From Coenobita brevimanus (taxonomy: Eukaryota > Arthropoda > Malacostraca > Decapoda > Coenobitidae), in the NCBI GenBank assembly GCA_032717465.1, contig CM064653.1, forward strand, positions 32,267,809-32,331,808: DNA of 64,000 nt. The letters are read 5' to 3'. Position numbers and translations under genes: made by a program. Every line of letters begins with the position of its first letter. Position 1 is the stretch's first letter. Below, piece after piece: positions 53,210-63,839 of this stretch. The notes below the pieces were generated by a model. It was not told the origin of the DNA, made no database searches, and was given only the letters and a program-made list of their open reading frames with translations.

Positions 53210-54620
53210 GAATATATAGAAAAGAAAAAGGAACTATACACTCTTTATATTGATTTGGAGAAGGCCTTTGACAGAGTATCTAGGGAGGTGGTGAAGTGGG
53301 CAATAAGAAAGCTTGGTTATATTGATTTGGAGAAGGCCTTTGACAGAGTATCTAGGGAGGTGGTGAAGTGGGCAATAAGAAAGCTTGGGACTGAGGAGTG
53401 ACTGGTTAGAGTGGTTATGGTTATGCATGTGGGCACTCGCACCCAGGTGAGAGTGAATGAAGATTTGAGTGGCAAATTTTCCATGAAAGTTGGTGTGCAT
53501 CAGGGGTCAGTCTTGGGCCCCTTACTGTTTGTCATGGTGCGTGAAACCCATGTGACTTCAGAAATGAACTCTCATTGGAGATGTTGTATGCTGATGACTT
53601 GGTGTTGACAGCAGAGAATGAAAGGGAGGCAATGATAAGATTTAGAAAATGGAGAGACGGAATAAGGCATTAGGGTTTGAGAATAAATGTAGATTAGACA
53701 AAAGTGATGATATCTATGGCTGGTGGTGGTACTGTCAAAGCAGTACTGTGCGCAGCCTGCTGCATGGGTGTGGAATTTTACTGCATCATGTGCATCATTT
53801 GTGATAAAAGCATGAATAAGAGATGTAGTGGTATTACAGGTAGGCTGCGAAATCATGCTGATTTTTTGTGTGCAGTGTGCTGAGGAGATCATGCGGAGAT
53901 TGTCAGGCGTGAAAGGACTGATCATGCCGGGAGTCTCTTGAGCAAGTGGAGAAGTTTTGCTATTAGGGGACATGTTATGTGCTGGAGGTGGGACTGGAAC
54001 TAACTCTGTGGCTGGGGTAAGGAGTGATTGGTGGAAGTTCAGGGAGCTTTTGCCTCTCCTGACATTGAGAGGACTCCCCATCCATGGTAAGGCATCTTTG
54101 TATGTGGCATGTGTTAGGAGTGTAATGCTGTATGGTAGTGAGACCTGGGCAGTGAAAGAAGAGGATATTCATAGGTTCAAGCATCCAGAAATGACACTGA
54201 TTTAATGGATGTGTTGTGTGTCCTTAAATGTGAGGCCTTGGGGGGCTAGGATTGAGACTGAAGAGTTGATAGGAAGGATGGGACCTGAATGTATTGGTGT
54301 TATGTTGAGGATGGGTAGATTGAGAGAGTTGAGAGGGAGGATGGAAAGTAAATATATTGGTATTGTGATGAGTAGGGGTAAATTAAGATAGTTTTGACAT
54401 GTTTAGAGAATGGAGGACTACAGTTGGGTGTGGAAGGTGAGAAGTGTGAATGTTGGGGGTAGGGTTATGAGAGGCAGACCAAAAAGGGCCTTGGACAAGA
54501 TCATAAAACATAACCTCAGGGATAAGGGGCTGAATAGGGAGGCTGCCCGAGATTGAGCAGCGTGGACAGCCACCATTAGGTAACCTAGGTTGATGCATGC
54601 AAGCATGTTGGAGCCTTTTT
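53210..54620 (+). mobile_element. LINE with zinc-finger insert, copy 2 (decayed)
   Basis: Same family as 26665-28942. Contains 'IDLEKAFDRVSREVVKW', 'GVHQGSVLGPLLF', a degraded catalytic region, the finger remnants ('CDKSMNKRCSGITGRL', about 53800-53840) and 'YGSETWAVKEEDI'. Ends TTGGAGCCTTTTTAAAC. It holds an in-frame 72 bp tandem duplication at 53246-53389. Confidence 0.82.
53246..53389 (+). repeat. 72 bp tandem duplication inside a LINE
   Basis: Units 53246-53317 and 53318-53389 appear identical and encode the same 24 residues ('YIDLEKAFDRVSREVV...') twice. Confidence 0.96.
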
Positions 54621-55190
54621 AAACTACAGCACATGATTATAAATGATACAGTAATCTCTCAATTATCTGTCGTCGCAGTCTCCAGCCCATTGCAATATCT
54701 GACAAAATTAGGCAATACAGTATCTGGCTCAGAAACGGGAAGTAGTTGGTGGTGCTGTGCATTTTTCTGCAGTGATGTGTATCATCAGGCTCAGACACGG
54801 GACCCAATCAGTGTGGGGGCAGACCCTGCAACGTGCCAGCCAATCGCAATGCATTGTGGGAGCGGCCCACCGACGAACCGAGCCTAACATCACTCTCTCA
54901 TTCTCTCCTGTGGATGCCATATAAGTGAGGACATATTCGAGCATTGTGCAGTTGTGACCCTTGCAGTGGCTACCCACTAGTGCTGTGACTTAGCCGGTGG
55001 CCACATGTCCCTCACTCGTTGCTATAGTGCTGTAAATTCCCTCATAATTGCTTGTGCCATGTGCTAGTGCTCTGACTGCTGTACCCCAGTTTTGTGTGAT
55101 GGCTGAGTTCATGGCTTTTGTGACAGTGCCAACACTGGGTGAGTATGACTGATTATACTATATTATGTACGGTACTGTCCTACTGTATTA

Positions 55191-56481
55191 CAGTAAACCC
55201 TTCATAAGTCAGACTTTTGGAAGATGGAATCTTCAGTGAGCTGTACTCAGGCCGAGACCACGTTTGTAAGTAGGGCGAGATGCAGAGGCAGGGGGACAAA
55301 GGTGGCGCCAGGCAGACGTGTGGCTGCCAGTCTGCTGCTTGCCTGATTTCACTGGCTTTGAAGTCTCAGATTATCTTGAAGTTATGCAAAAAGTCAGTGA
55401 GAAGAATATTAATGATGTCATCCAGTGGCTTGAAATGGATGCAGATGATCCTGGGTATCATCACCAGACAGAAGAAGAAATTGCTGAGTCCGTGGCTGTG
55501 AAGACAGATGAAGATGATGATGAGACGACGAGGAAGAGAACAGTGATGTTGGACGCAAGAATCCATACAAATTATCCCAAGTTCGTGAAGCAGTGGATGT
55601 TGTCATATCTTGGCTGGATTATGTTGATGATGTAAAAGCACAAAATTTTTATACACATGTAAGGGAGTTGTGAGACTTGGTTATTCATCGCCAGTATTTG
55701 CAGCAGAACCAGGTGAAGATTAATGACTTCTTTACGCCTATGCCAAGGCGTCGGCCTTGATTCCAGCAGTGATTCTGTTTCTACAGCTCTTCAGATAGCC
55801 AGCACTTCAAGTAGTGTTGGCACAGACACCGAATAATGTCTGTGTGTGTGTTTATGAAAACTGTAATTTGACTAAATGAAAAAAAAATGTTAAGTGATCA
55901 TGATTAAAGTTCAGTATTATTACTGCAAGCGTTACATTGCATTCTGTTATAGTGATTACATTTAAGTTTAATTCTTAATGTTCAGTGAAATACTGTAAAT
56001 ACTGGGTACAGTTTTGAATGTTATGTTAAATTATGAACTCCACCTCCTCCGTCTCCAACACAAGCTGCTGACGGGTCTGCAGTGCCTCTTACGAAAGGTA
56101 AATTAGGTGCACTGATTTTTGTTTTCTTTCTTTATTCATTTATATACTGTATATGCTCCTTTACTTTAGTGCTGAAAAGACATGTAATAAGTACTGTCTT
56201 TGCAATTTGGGGGGTGAAAATCCATTTCCAGCACATGCTGCCAACAGGTCTGTACTGCCTCTGTGAATGATTTTCTACCAATTAAAGGTATATTAAATGC
56301 ACTGAATTGTTTTTTGTCATAACTTATTTATTTATATATGCTCCTTTAATTTAGTGCCGAAAAGACAAGTAATAGGTATTGTCTTAGCTATTTTCGGGGG
56401 TGAAAATTCGGTAAGATGGAAAATTTGGTCATTCGAACCAGAGTAGAACCCCATATAGTTCGACTTGTGAAGGGTTTACTG
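55191..56481 (+). mobile_element. Tigger F: internally deleted pogo/Tigger element nested in Tigger G
   Basis: Left terminus CAGTAAACCCTTCATAAGTC and right terminus (reverse complement) CAGTAAACCCTTCACAAGTC differ at one position; TA flanks both sides. It keeps the C-terminal part of a transposase. A ~185 bp unit in the 3' part is tandemly duplicated (about 56060-56225 and 56240-56410). Confidence 0.9.
55318..55760 (+). pseudogene. Tigger F transposase C-terminal fragment
   Basis: Open piece 55318-55635 reads 'EVMQKVSEKNINDVIQWLEM' and 'DDPGYHHQTEEEIAESV', typical of the region after the DDE domain in Tigger proteins. Past a frame change near 55560, the sequence reads 'QVREAVDVVISWLDYV' and 'QVKINDFFTPM', the usual C-terminal end. 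DNA-binding and catalytic domains are deleted. Confidence 0.72.
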
Positions 56482-56869
56482 TATGTTTACTGTATCAGTA
56501 CTGGATTGTATTTTATGCATGATTTTAATCTTTTACTTATGGGTAATATTGTAGGAATGTTTTTAGGATAGAGGGTTGAGACAGACAGCATAGGGTAGTG
56601 ATGTATTATCCAGATCAATGCCAAATGGATAGCCGATTGGGGGTACCAACACAATATCCGGCATTTTGCAATATCTGGTGGGTGGGGGGTTGGCTGGATT
56701 ATGCTTGATAATTAAGAGATTACATTCAAAGAAAATGGCAGAGGTAATTATATGTTTCCTTTGATTTGCTTTGTATTTTTTGTGATACCTATGTTTTTAT
56801 GGTTGGTGATTTTGTGGTATTTTGATGCATAATAGTTGATTATCTGCTTGTTCCTTCTTTCTAGGGCTG

Positions 56870-58190
56870 ACTGTAACAAAAGCTTCATGGGTTGGAGGAT
56901 GCTCCTTGGTGCATCAACAATCTGCACATTGTATTGGACTCGGGCATTCACTGGTATCCTAATAAGGGGTGGATGACATCAAGTGTATGTGGACTGATTT
57001 GACAGGCACTTTGTGCTCAAAGCATAGAGGAAGTGCAGGAACCTTGGAATGCCTTTAAGCTGACAGTGCCCCTGGACCTCTTACCTTCCTTGATGATTTG
57101 TACTCTTTTGTCTAAGATATGTTTCTGCCCCCAAGAACAAATTTTTTAATGCAACCGATCAACCAGGAAGATGTTGTGATGGTTAAGAAGCTGCATCAGC
57201 GTAAGCTGTATGATCACGTCCGTCCACAAATGGAAACCTAGCAAGACCTAATGGATATCTACAGCCAGTGAAGAAATCATGATTTACACATTTCTATAGG
57301 CAGTGAAGAATATCTTGATTTACACATTTCTACAGGCAGTGAAGAATATCATGACTTAGATGTCAATGATCCAGTGTCATTGTCAAGGCCTTCTAAATGT
57401 TGAAATTGCCATGAGTAAGGTTAACGGAGCTGAAACTGAAAATGTTGAGAGTGAGGTTAACAAAGCTGAAGTTGACTATATCAAGAGTGAGGATAACAGT
57501 GCTGTTGGTCCAAATCTGATGACTAAGAAATTTGGAAAAAAAAGATACACTCTTGACTTCCTGTTGAAGGCCTGGGTGAGGTCATGATAAATCATGCCTG
57601 ACAAGCATCGGTACCTCATCTGTGCACTCTGGCCTGATGCAGCTGTACAGTGCTTGCAGGCAGTGACAAGAGACAGTTGCAGCTGTGAGTAGGCTGCCAG
57701 GTGGAGAGTTTGTGACAGAAGAAGAGATCATGTTGGTGCCTAATGAGGCTGAGGCAGATCTGGTGACTCTGGAGGCTGTAATGGAGAGATTTGCAGATGA
57801 ACACAGCCTTGAAACAGAACAGCCAGCACCCCAGAGAAGTGAAAGTGAAGGTGATGGGTTGTGCAGTTTGAGTGTTTTGGACAATATCCTGTCTGCTGCT
57901 GAAACTCATAAATGACTAATGATACAAGTAATGTTTCACAAGATATCATAAGAGAAATGGGCTGAAGTGCATGTAAACATAGACAGAGCAGTGGAGTACT
58001 ATGAAGACATGCAGATGGAGATGGTGAACAAAAATAAACAGATGGTTATCACTTGCTACCTTATCTCACCACACCAGTCCCTGCCAGCAGGGATTCATGG
58101 GAAAGTTAGTGTTAGTGAAAATGATGATGCAGTGTCAGTAGTGTCTACAGCTGACTACGAGAGTTTATGCCAGAAGTAGAGCAACAGCAG
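56870..58190 (+). pseudogene. Degraded Tigger-type transposase, C-terminal half
   Basis: 'MFLPPRTNFLMQPINQEDVV' (57119-57180) parallels the 'FLPPNTTSLIQPMDQGVI' motif of Tigger proteins, with the catalytic Asp changed to Asn. Later pieces ('LMTKKFGKKRYTLDFLLKAW', 'EEEIMLVPNEAEADLVTLE', 'VNIDRAVEYYEDMQMEMVNK') fit the linker and C-terminal tail. Frame changes and stops are frequent. Confidence 0.6.
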
Positions 58191-59179
58191 CAGTGGCAGA
58201 AAGAATAGGCATGGGAAGAAGACCATGCTGAGGGGCAGTAGGTGCCTCGATTTGGCCTCGGATCCATCCACACACCAAGCCAATCTGCCTCCACACTTCA
58301 GGTGACAGTACAGTATGGTTCTGTATTTTTCACTGTTCAGTACATTTAAGGGAATTTTGAAGTAATTACTACAGGCTTGGGAACATCAGGAGTGACAGGG
58401 AAGTGTGTTGACAATAAGCTGATTTTTCAGCAGGGTTTGTATTCCATAACATGATTATCCATTCTTCTAGCACTGTTCGTGCTCATGACCAGTTAGCTTC
58501 ATTATAGACAAACCTACTGTTCAGTATAGCCATGCAGCAACTTTTTTGCTTCATTGCTTGCTTCACTGTTCCATATCATTGGTAACAGTAAACCTGCATT
58601 CTTTCATCCCTCCTTCATGATTTCATGCACTTCATTCTTTAGACTTCCATCTTTGCTCATCACACTACTTATATATCTGAAGGCATTCATAATCTTTACT
58701 TCCTGACCATTCAGTCTCCCAGTGCACACAAGACACCTATTTTATTTAGGGAATGAGACATTGACATCTATGGGAGAAAGTCATCATCCTTTCTGAGATA
58801 TTATGAATGGAGACAATTATTGCATCTAATCCTTGGCTCTTTCCTTCAAGGATGATTCCTCTCATAACCACTTCCAATGCCTGCATGGTATCATGAGCAG
58901 CTTAAAGCCACTTCCTAGGTACTTTCAAAATTAACTAGCCAAAAGTGAAAAATGACTTTTTGGCTTTGCAAAAAGCTGCATTATGTTTTTGAGAGAGCTT
59001 GTCGACCTGCCTGTGGAGGGAACTACTAATGTAGTATTAATGTAAGTATAATCATAAATAGAGGACTTTATATTATCATCTTGTAGTCCAGCCAGTCCAC
59101 TGCATGTTAGTTCAATTTATAATTATCATGCTTTTTGTTTATTTATATGTTCTTCTGTAAGGAAATTCTGAATATTATA
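58191..59179. other. Intron sequence; no gene recognised
   Basis: 58590-58720 (minus strand) resembles a decayed RT C-terminal region: the plus strand CTTCATTCTTTAGACTTCC and TTGCTCATCACACTAC parallel RTE copies, e.g. 13440-13530. Otherwise nothing supported. Confidence 0.4.
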
Positions 59180-59676
59180 CAGTGACCTCTTGTCCAACAC
59201 ACATTTCTTCAATGCTAATTACCTTTAATATGGTGGACACTCAAAATATTCAGTTAAAAAAAAGTTTAATACAGAAAACTAACATTAGTACAATTTGCTT
59301 CAACAGATGTGCATGAAAGTTTTTTTTTTTTGTTTTTTTTTTTTTTATGGGGCGGGGAGGTATTATGGGAAGTTCAGAAGTGCCACAGCCAATGAGAATA
59401 TGCATCGACCAGGAGGGGTAACGTCACTGATCATCAATGTCCTTGTGCCCTCTGGCATGCTAACACCATAACGTGCTACCTGCCCTTATTCTTCATGTCA
59501 GATTGTAATTTTGTGTGTTTGCCTGTTATTGTTTACAACATTGTAGGGATTCAAATTAGAGTTTTGTATGATCTTCATAATTTTCCCCATAAGGTTTATT
59601 ATTTGTCCAGTATGGAATTAGTCCAGATACAGTAGTGTAGTCTAATCTAATTACCATACTGGATGTGAGGCCACTG
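59180..59676. mobile_element. TA-flanked pogo/Tigger-like MITE with internal hairpin
   Basis: Left terminus CAGTGACCTCTTGTCCAACA; right terminus (reverse complement) CAGTGGCCTCACATCCAGTA; TA on both sides. Contains T tracts at 59321-59346. Near the right end, arms TCCAGTATGGAATTAG (59609-59624) and CTAATTACCATACTGGA (59649-59665) can pair. Confidence 0.78.
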
Positions 59677-59784
59677 TATACAGTGTATCATGTTATATGA
59701 TACATCAGCGATTGTTGTGAGTAGGCAGTATTTGTTACCATATACATGACATAAAGTATATTTAAGTATATTTAACTCTTTTAC

Positions 59785-60547
59785 GCCTATCAACCCGTCA
59801 AAATCTTCCACAGGAGTACCCACTGATGTTTAATAATATCCAGCTCAGTCCTTCATCATCCTTGAACATGCTTGGGGTTTCATTCACATGGAACTTATCT
59901 TGGAAAGATCATATTGCATCTCTTGTGAAATCTGCTTCCAAGAGATTAGGTGTGCTAAGCCAACTCTGTGCCTTCTTTACCCCAGCACAGTTGTTGACTT
60001 TATACACGGGTTTTATTCACCCCTGTTTAGGGTACAACTCTCACGTGTGGGGAGTCTCCCCACATACAGCTCTTCTCAATAGGGTGGAGTCAAAGGCTAT
60101 TCGTCTCATCAACTCTCCTCCTCTTACTGGCTCCCTTCAACCTCTGTCTCTTTGTCGCACTCTTTATCTCTTTTCTGTCGCTACTTCAATGGTCACTGCT
60201 CCTCTGAACTGTCTGCTTGCATCCCTCTACCTCTACGACGGGCGTGTAGCACCTGTCTAGCAACAAACTATCATCCCTTTTCTGTCCAGCTCTCTAATGC
60301 AAGAGTTAACTGTTTCTCCTAGTCTTTCATTTATGCAACAGGTCAACTCTGGAACTGTCTCCCTCTGTCTGTATTTCCTACTTCCTATGATCTCCAGTCT
60401 TTCAAACGCAGTGTGTCCAGGCATCTCAAAATGAATGGATCTTGAATTTGGCACTTTTTAAAGTTATTTTTGTTTTTTTCTTGGAAGGACCATTCATGTA
60501 GGTTCAGCCTTTGGTTCCTTCTTCCTCGCATTAAAAAATAAAAAAAA
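59785..60547 (+). mobile_element. Jockey-like LINE 3' fragment with poly(A)
   Basis: Encodes the C-terminal part of a Jockey-type RT and ends in an A-rich tail (60532-60547). Related to 35723-36025 and 44742-45516. It abuts a Tigger fragment whose left terminus is missing. Confidence 0.85.
59826..60260 (+). pseudogene. Jockey-like reverse transcriptase C-terminal fragment
   Basis: A 144-codon frame reads 'LGVSFTWNLSWKDHIASL', 'SASKRLGVLSQLCAFF', 'YTGFIHPCLGYNSHVWG' and 'RVESKAIRLINSPPLTG', the thumb region after the palm in Jockey-group RTs. It begins after the catalytic residues, so it is inactive. Confidence 0.83.
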
Positions 60548-61405
60548 TCCCTGTATTAACCAGACATTCATTACCCAGACAATCCATTACCCTGATGCAG
60601 TGATCTGACTGTTCAGAACCGTTATCCTTACATTTTTCCATTTTCTCCAGCAAAATGCATGCATCTGGGTGGAAATTATGGCCACGCAAACATTTTCGTC
60701 CAGCTGGGCAGGAATAGCCCGGTGGTGCCACCCTATCTGGCTGGGAAGTTTTCCCAGCATCTGCTAGAGACCTCCTTGGTTGTTCTCAGTTCCTGCGTGG
60801 CGAGTGTTCTTGGACAGCTGTTATGGCGGCGCACTTGGTGGCTTTTGTGGTTGTTTCCTACCTGCTTCAGGTCTTGCTATTCCTTGCATGCCTCTTCCTA
60901 GGGTGTGCGATGATGGCCCCTCCCCCAGGGAAAACGAAGAGGGTAGTGCTGACTATTTAGAAGATTGGTGCAGGATGATCGAATCATGAGTGTTGACATT
61001 GGTTTTATTCTAGCCTACTGTACTGAACCATGATTTTATTCTGTTTTACCTTGATTTTATTCCATTTTACCATTTTGTTTTGTGCAGCCACTGCATTTTT
61101 CTTGTGTAACAGGTTTTTCATATTTTTTTTTATGGCCCTGCAGTGGTGATTGCTTGTTTGTAGTTGAAGGGTCTACTTGGCTATGGTAATTGCTTGGCTG
61201 TGGTTTATAGGTCTGCTTGACCAGGTAGAGTAGTGTTAAACAACAGGAACAAGTGTTGTTTGATATACTGTAATGGCCTTTTACACTGGGTTTAAAAGTT
61301 AGGTTATGTATGAAAGAGGGCCAGGGAAGAAGTTCATTATGTGGGTGGAGCCATTACTCCAACAAGCCTTTTGCTCTGTTGTGCTGGATAATCGAGGGAA
61401 TACTG
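60548..61405 (+). mobile_element. Tigger E: internally deleted pogo/Tigger element
   Basis: The left side begins ATCCCTGTATTAACCAGAC without its outer bases, apparently lost at the Jockey-like insertion. The right end GGATAATCGAGGGAATACTG is followed by TA. It keeps only the first part of a transposase gene related to Tigger D. Confidence 0.65.
60823..60960 (+). pseudogene. N-terminal fragment of a Tigger D-type transposase
   Basis: ATG 60823 opens 'MAAHLVAFVVVSYLLQ', the same hydrophobic leader as in Tigger D1 and D2, followed by 'MMAPPPGKTKRVVLTI' and TAG at 60958. The helix-turn-helix is lost. The leader keeps length and hydrophobic character despite many base differences. Confidence 0.72.
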
Positions 61406-61681
61406 TATTTCCATTTTAAACATATATGGTATGAAATGAAAGTCATTACAGTGAGTAGAGTCATGAATCAATGTACAGTCCTGTCTGAATGCTGGAAGTA
61501 TAAAATTATTACATAAGTATAATTTATTTTTGTAATGAAGTAGTATAACTTGTTGGCCTATGTAAGTATTCTGATGACTTTCAAAATACTGTACTGTATT
61601 TTCATGCATAACAGTGCTTTAAATATACAGTACTACAGTCATGGTTCAAACATATAAGAGAAATAGCTTGAAATTACTAAC
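61406..61681. other. Intron sequence adjoining exon A; no gene seen
   Basis: AT-rich, no supported feature. The donor GTTAGT of exon A is at 61681-61676 (minus strand). Confidence 0.5.
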
Positions 61682-63310
61682 CCTGAGTTTGGTTCCACAG
61701 AGCAGATATGGAACACAGTGCACCCTGTCTCCACATCAGCATACAGTCCTCCTGGAATCTTGTCCACACAAGTGAAGCTGGTTTCAGGGAAGACAAAGGG
61801 AGGTGCTGGTGTTGTGGTCGTGGTTGCAGTTGGGGTGTCGACAGTCTGGACTGCGTCTAGTGTCCCCTGTCTCACTTCACCCTCGTCAATTACCCTGATG
61901 TGGCTGTCAGAGGGGAATTCAGCTGTCAGGACTGTTGGAGGTAGTTGAATGGGTTTGGCTGTGGTAGACAGAGCCATGTCAGGGGTCAAGGGGGGAACCT
62001 GATGTAAATTCGACGTACCTTTTTGAATGATGGTTGACGTTACTGGTCTCTGTCTTACTGCCTCCTGTGATCTGACTGAATGTGGAAGCCTGGATATTTC
62101 TCTCTCAGATTCAGCTAATGGTATTTGATCCGGTACAGGAATTAGGTGGTGTGTACGTCTCTGTTGTGAACTGGTTGTGAATGAAACATGATTATTTACC
62201 TGCTGCCTGGGTGCTGCCTGATTATTACTGCCAGTATTTACAGAGCTAGCTCTTTCTGTATTCATTACTGGTTCAAAATGTTGGCTAAGTCTAAACTGGA
62301 CATCGGACTTTCTTAGGTTAGGTAAACCAGTTATCTGCCTAGATAGGGTCTGACCTTGTGATCTACCTCTAAAGTTAGTATTCTGTACAGGGCTTTTGGA
62401 ATGAGTTCTTACAACTGGTTGTGGCTGTGGTTTGGTGGTTGGTTGTAATCTGGGGGTTGGCTGGTTGCCAGTATTGGGTTGCCTAAACCTTTTTCGACCT
62501 CTGGAAGTTGTCCTATGTGTGCCACTTTGTGAAGGCTGTACGAGGTCTGTGTTAGTAGGTCGAGAGGAAATAGTGGAGTCAGAATGTGGTAAAGCATCAG
62601 GCTCAAGTGAAGGTGAAGGAGAGAAACTTTTAGCTAGAGATGTCAGCTGTCTCTTTTGTCTATGAAGGGAAGTCTCAGCAGTAGCAGTAGGGGCCTTGGA
62701 GGTGTCAAGATGAAATACAGAGAGACGAGGCACATCTTGGAAGTTAGCAGGTGTTTGTACAGTGACTGCAGGGGTCGAGTTGGGGTTGTGGTCGTCCAGA
62801 ATTTTGGCCGCCTGTGCTGCATTCTGTGCTTCGGCTGCCAGACGCAGGAGGGAGGGGCGTAGATGGGGAGCAGGCAAGATGGAGTGATCTACCCCCTGAT
62901 CTAATGAGATCTGTGCCAGGGGAGTTTGGATGCGCACCCTGGAGGATGCCGAGACGGAGGTGGAGGTACGGCTGACAGTGAAAGGCAGGGGTGGGAAGGA
63001 GTAGGCTGCTGTCACAGAGGAGGAGGTGGAGGTTGACATACGGGTAGTGGATGCTGTCACTCCAGGAGGTATAGCAGGAGGAGGTGGAGAACTTGTAGGT
63101 GGAGGAAGGGGCTGTGGTTGTAAGTGAGGCTGAGGGTGGGACAAAGGCTTGGGTCGGGGCTGTGGTGAGGGCTGGGGACGGGTGACAGTGGGAGGTGTAG
63201 TGGGCTCTGGGTTGTGGGGAGGGATTGTTGGGGGGTCAGAGCTGCCCATGAGAGCCACAGTGGGGTCCAAGACTTGCACTTTGGCCGAGCTTGCTTCCCC
63301 TTCCGAGTCT
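61682..63310 (-). CDS. Exon A of a mucin-like chitin-binding (CBM14) gene
   Basis: A 1629 bp internal exon on the minus strand with no stop. The acceptor is a pyrimidine-rich tract ending CTCCCCCAG before 63310; the donor is CAGG then GTTAGT after 61682. The first base completes a codon from an upstream exon outside the window, and it ends two bases into a Gly codon that exon B completes. About 500 residues are rich in Pro, Thr, Ser and Gln ('PTIPPHNPEPTTPPTVT', 'TPTATTTTTPAPPFVF'), like a mucin-type, probably O-glycosylated extracellular segment. The end, 'SFTCVDKIPGGLYADVETGC' then 'TVFHICSVEPNSG', provides cysteines 1-3 of a CBM14/peritrophin-A chitin-binding domain. Such proteins act in cuticle, peritrophic matrix or other chitinous matrices. 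Signal peptide and start lie beyond 64000. The specific family member is not recognised. Confidence 0.87.
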
Positions 63311-63773
63311 CTGGGGGAGGGAAGGGGGAGATGGAGCTAAGCAGAAATATAGGCACAAACACCATAGAAACCCAAAGAGAAGCTGACAGAGGATGCTGTA
63401 GTTTGAACCTGATTACCAGATAAGATGGGTATTTTTTTGAAGATGTGAAAGATAATCCTGTTGCTCACCTGAATTATGTATCAAAGAAATATTCTAACCA
63501 TGATGATTCTTTTCACCTTTTAGGTGCTAGTAATCTTCCTTAACTGGACCAAATTGTCTAGCATCAGCTACAGTAATATTTGAAAGTGAAAAATGAAATT
63601 CACTGAGTTTTTATCTGGCATAGGTGGCTACTTTTTTACACAATTAAGGACATAAGGTACTTTATACATACTCTTTTGGTACAGGTGATTTCACACTCCC
63701 TCTTCTATCTTTCTTTCCTTCATTCTTTCCTCTGCCTTCTGCCTGTGGGTGACTCTACACAGAGTGACAAGCC

Positions 63774-63804
63774 AAATGATTTCCTGTACACCAGGAAATC
63801 ATTT
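63774..63804. repeat. Perfect 13 bp inverted repeat with 5-base loop
   Basis: Arms AAATGATTTCCTG (63774-63786) and CAGGAAATCATTT (63792-63804) are exact complements around TACAC. Confidence 0.93.
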
Positions 63805-63839
63805 ACCATGCTGGGTGGTGAACATATGACCAAATTATG

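Larger units (their letters stand above)
54650..56725 (+). mobile_element. Tigger G: pogo/Tigger element interrupted by Tigger F
   Basis: Left end CAGTAATCTCTCAATTATC (54650) pairs with a decayed right end (GATAATTAAGAGATTACA, 56707-56724). The portions outside 55191-56481 match Tigger H in reverse orientation. No transposase of its own remains. Confidence 0.65.
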
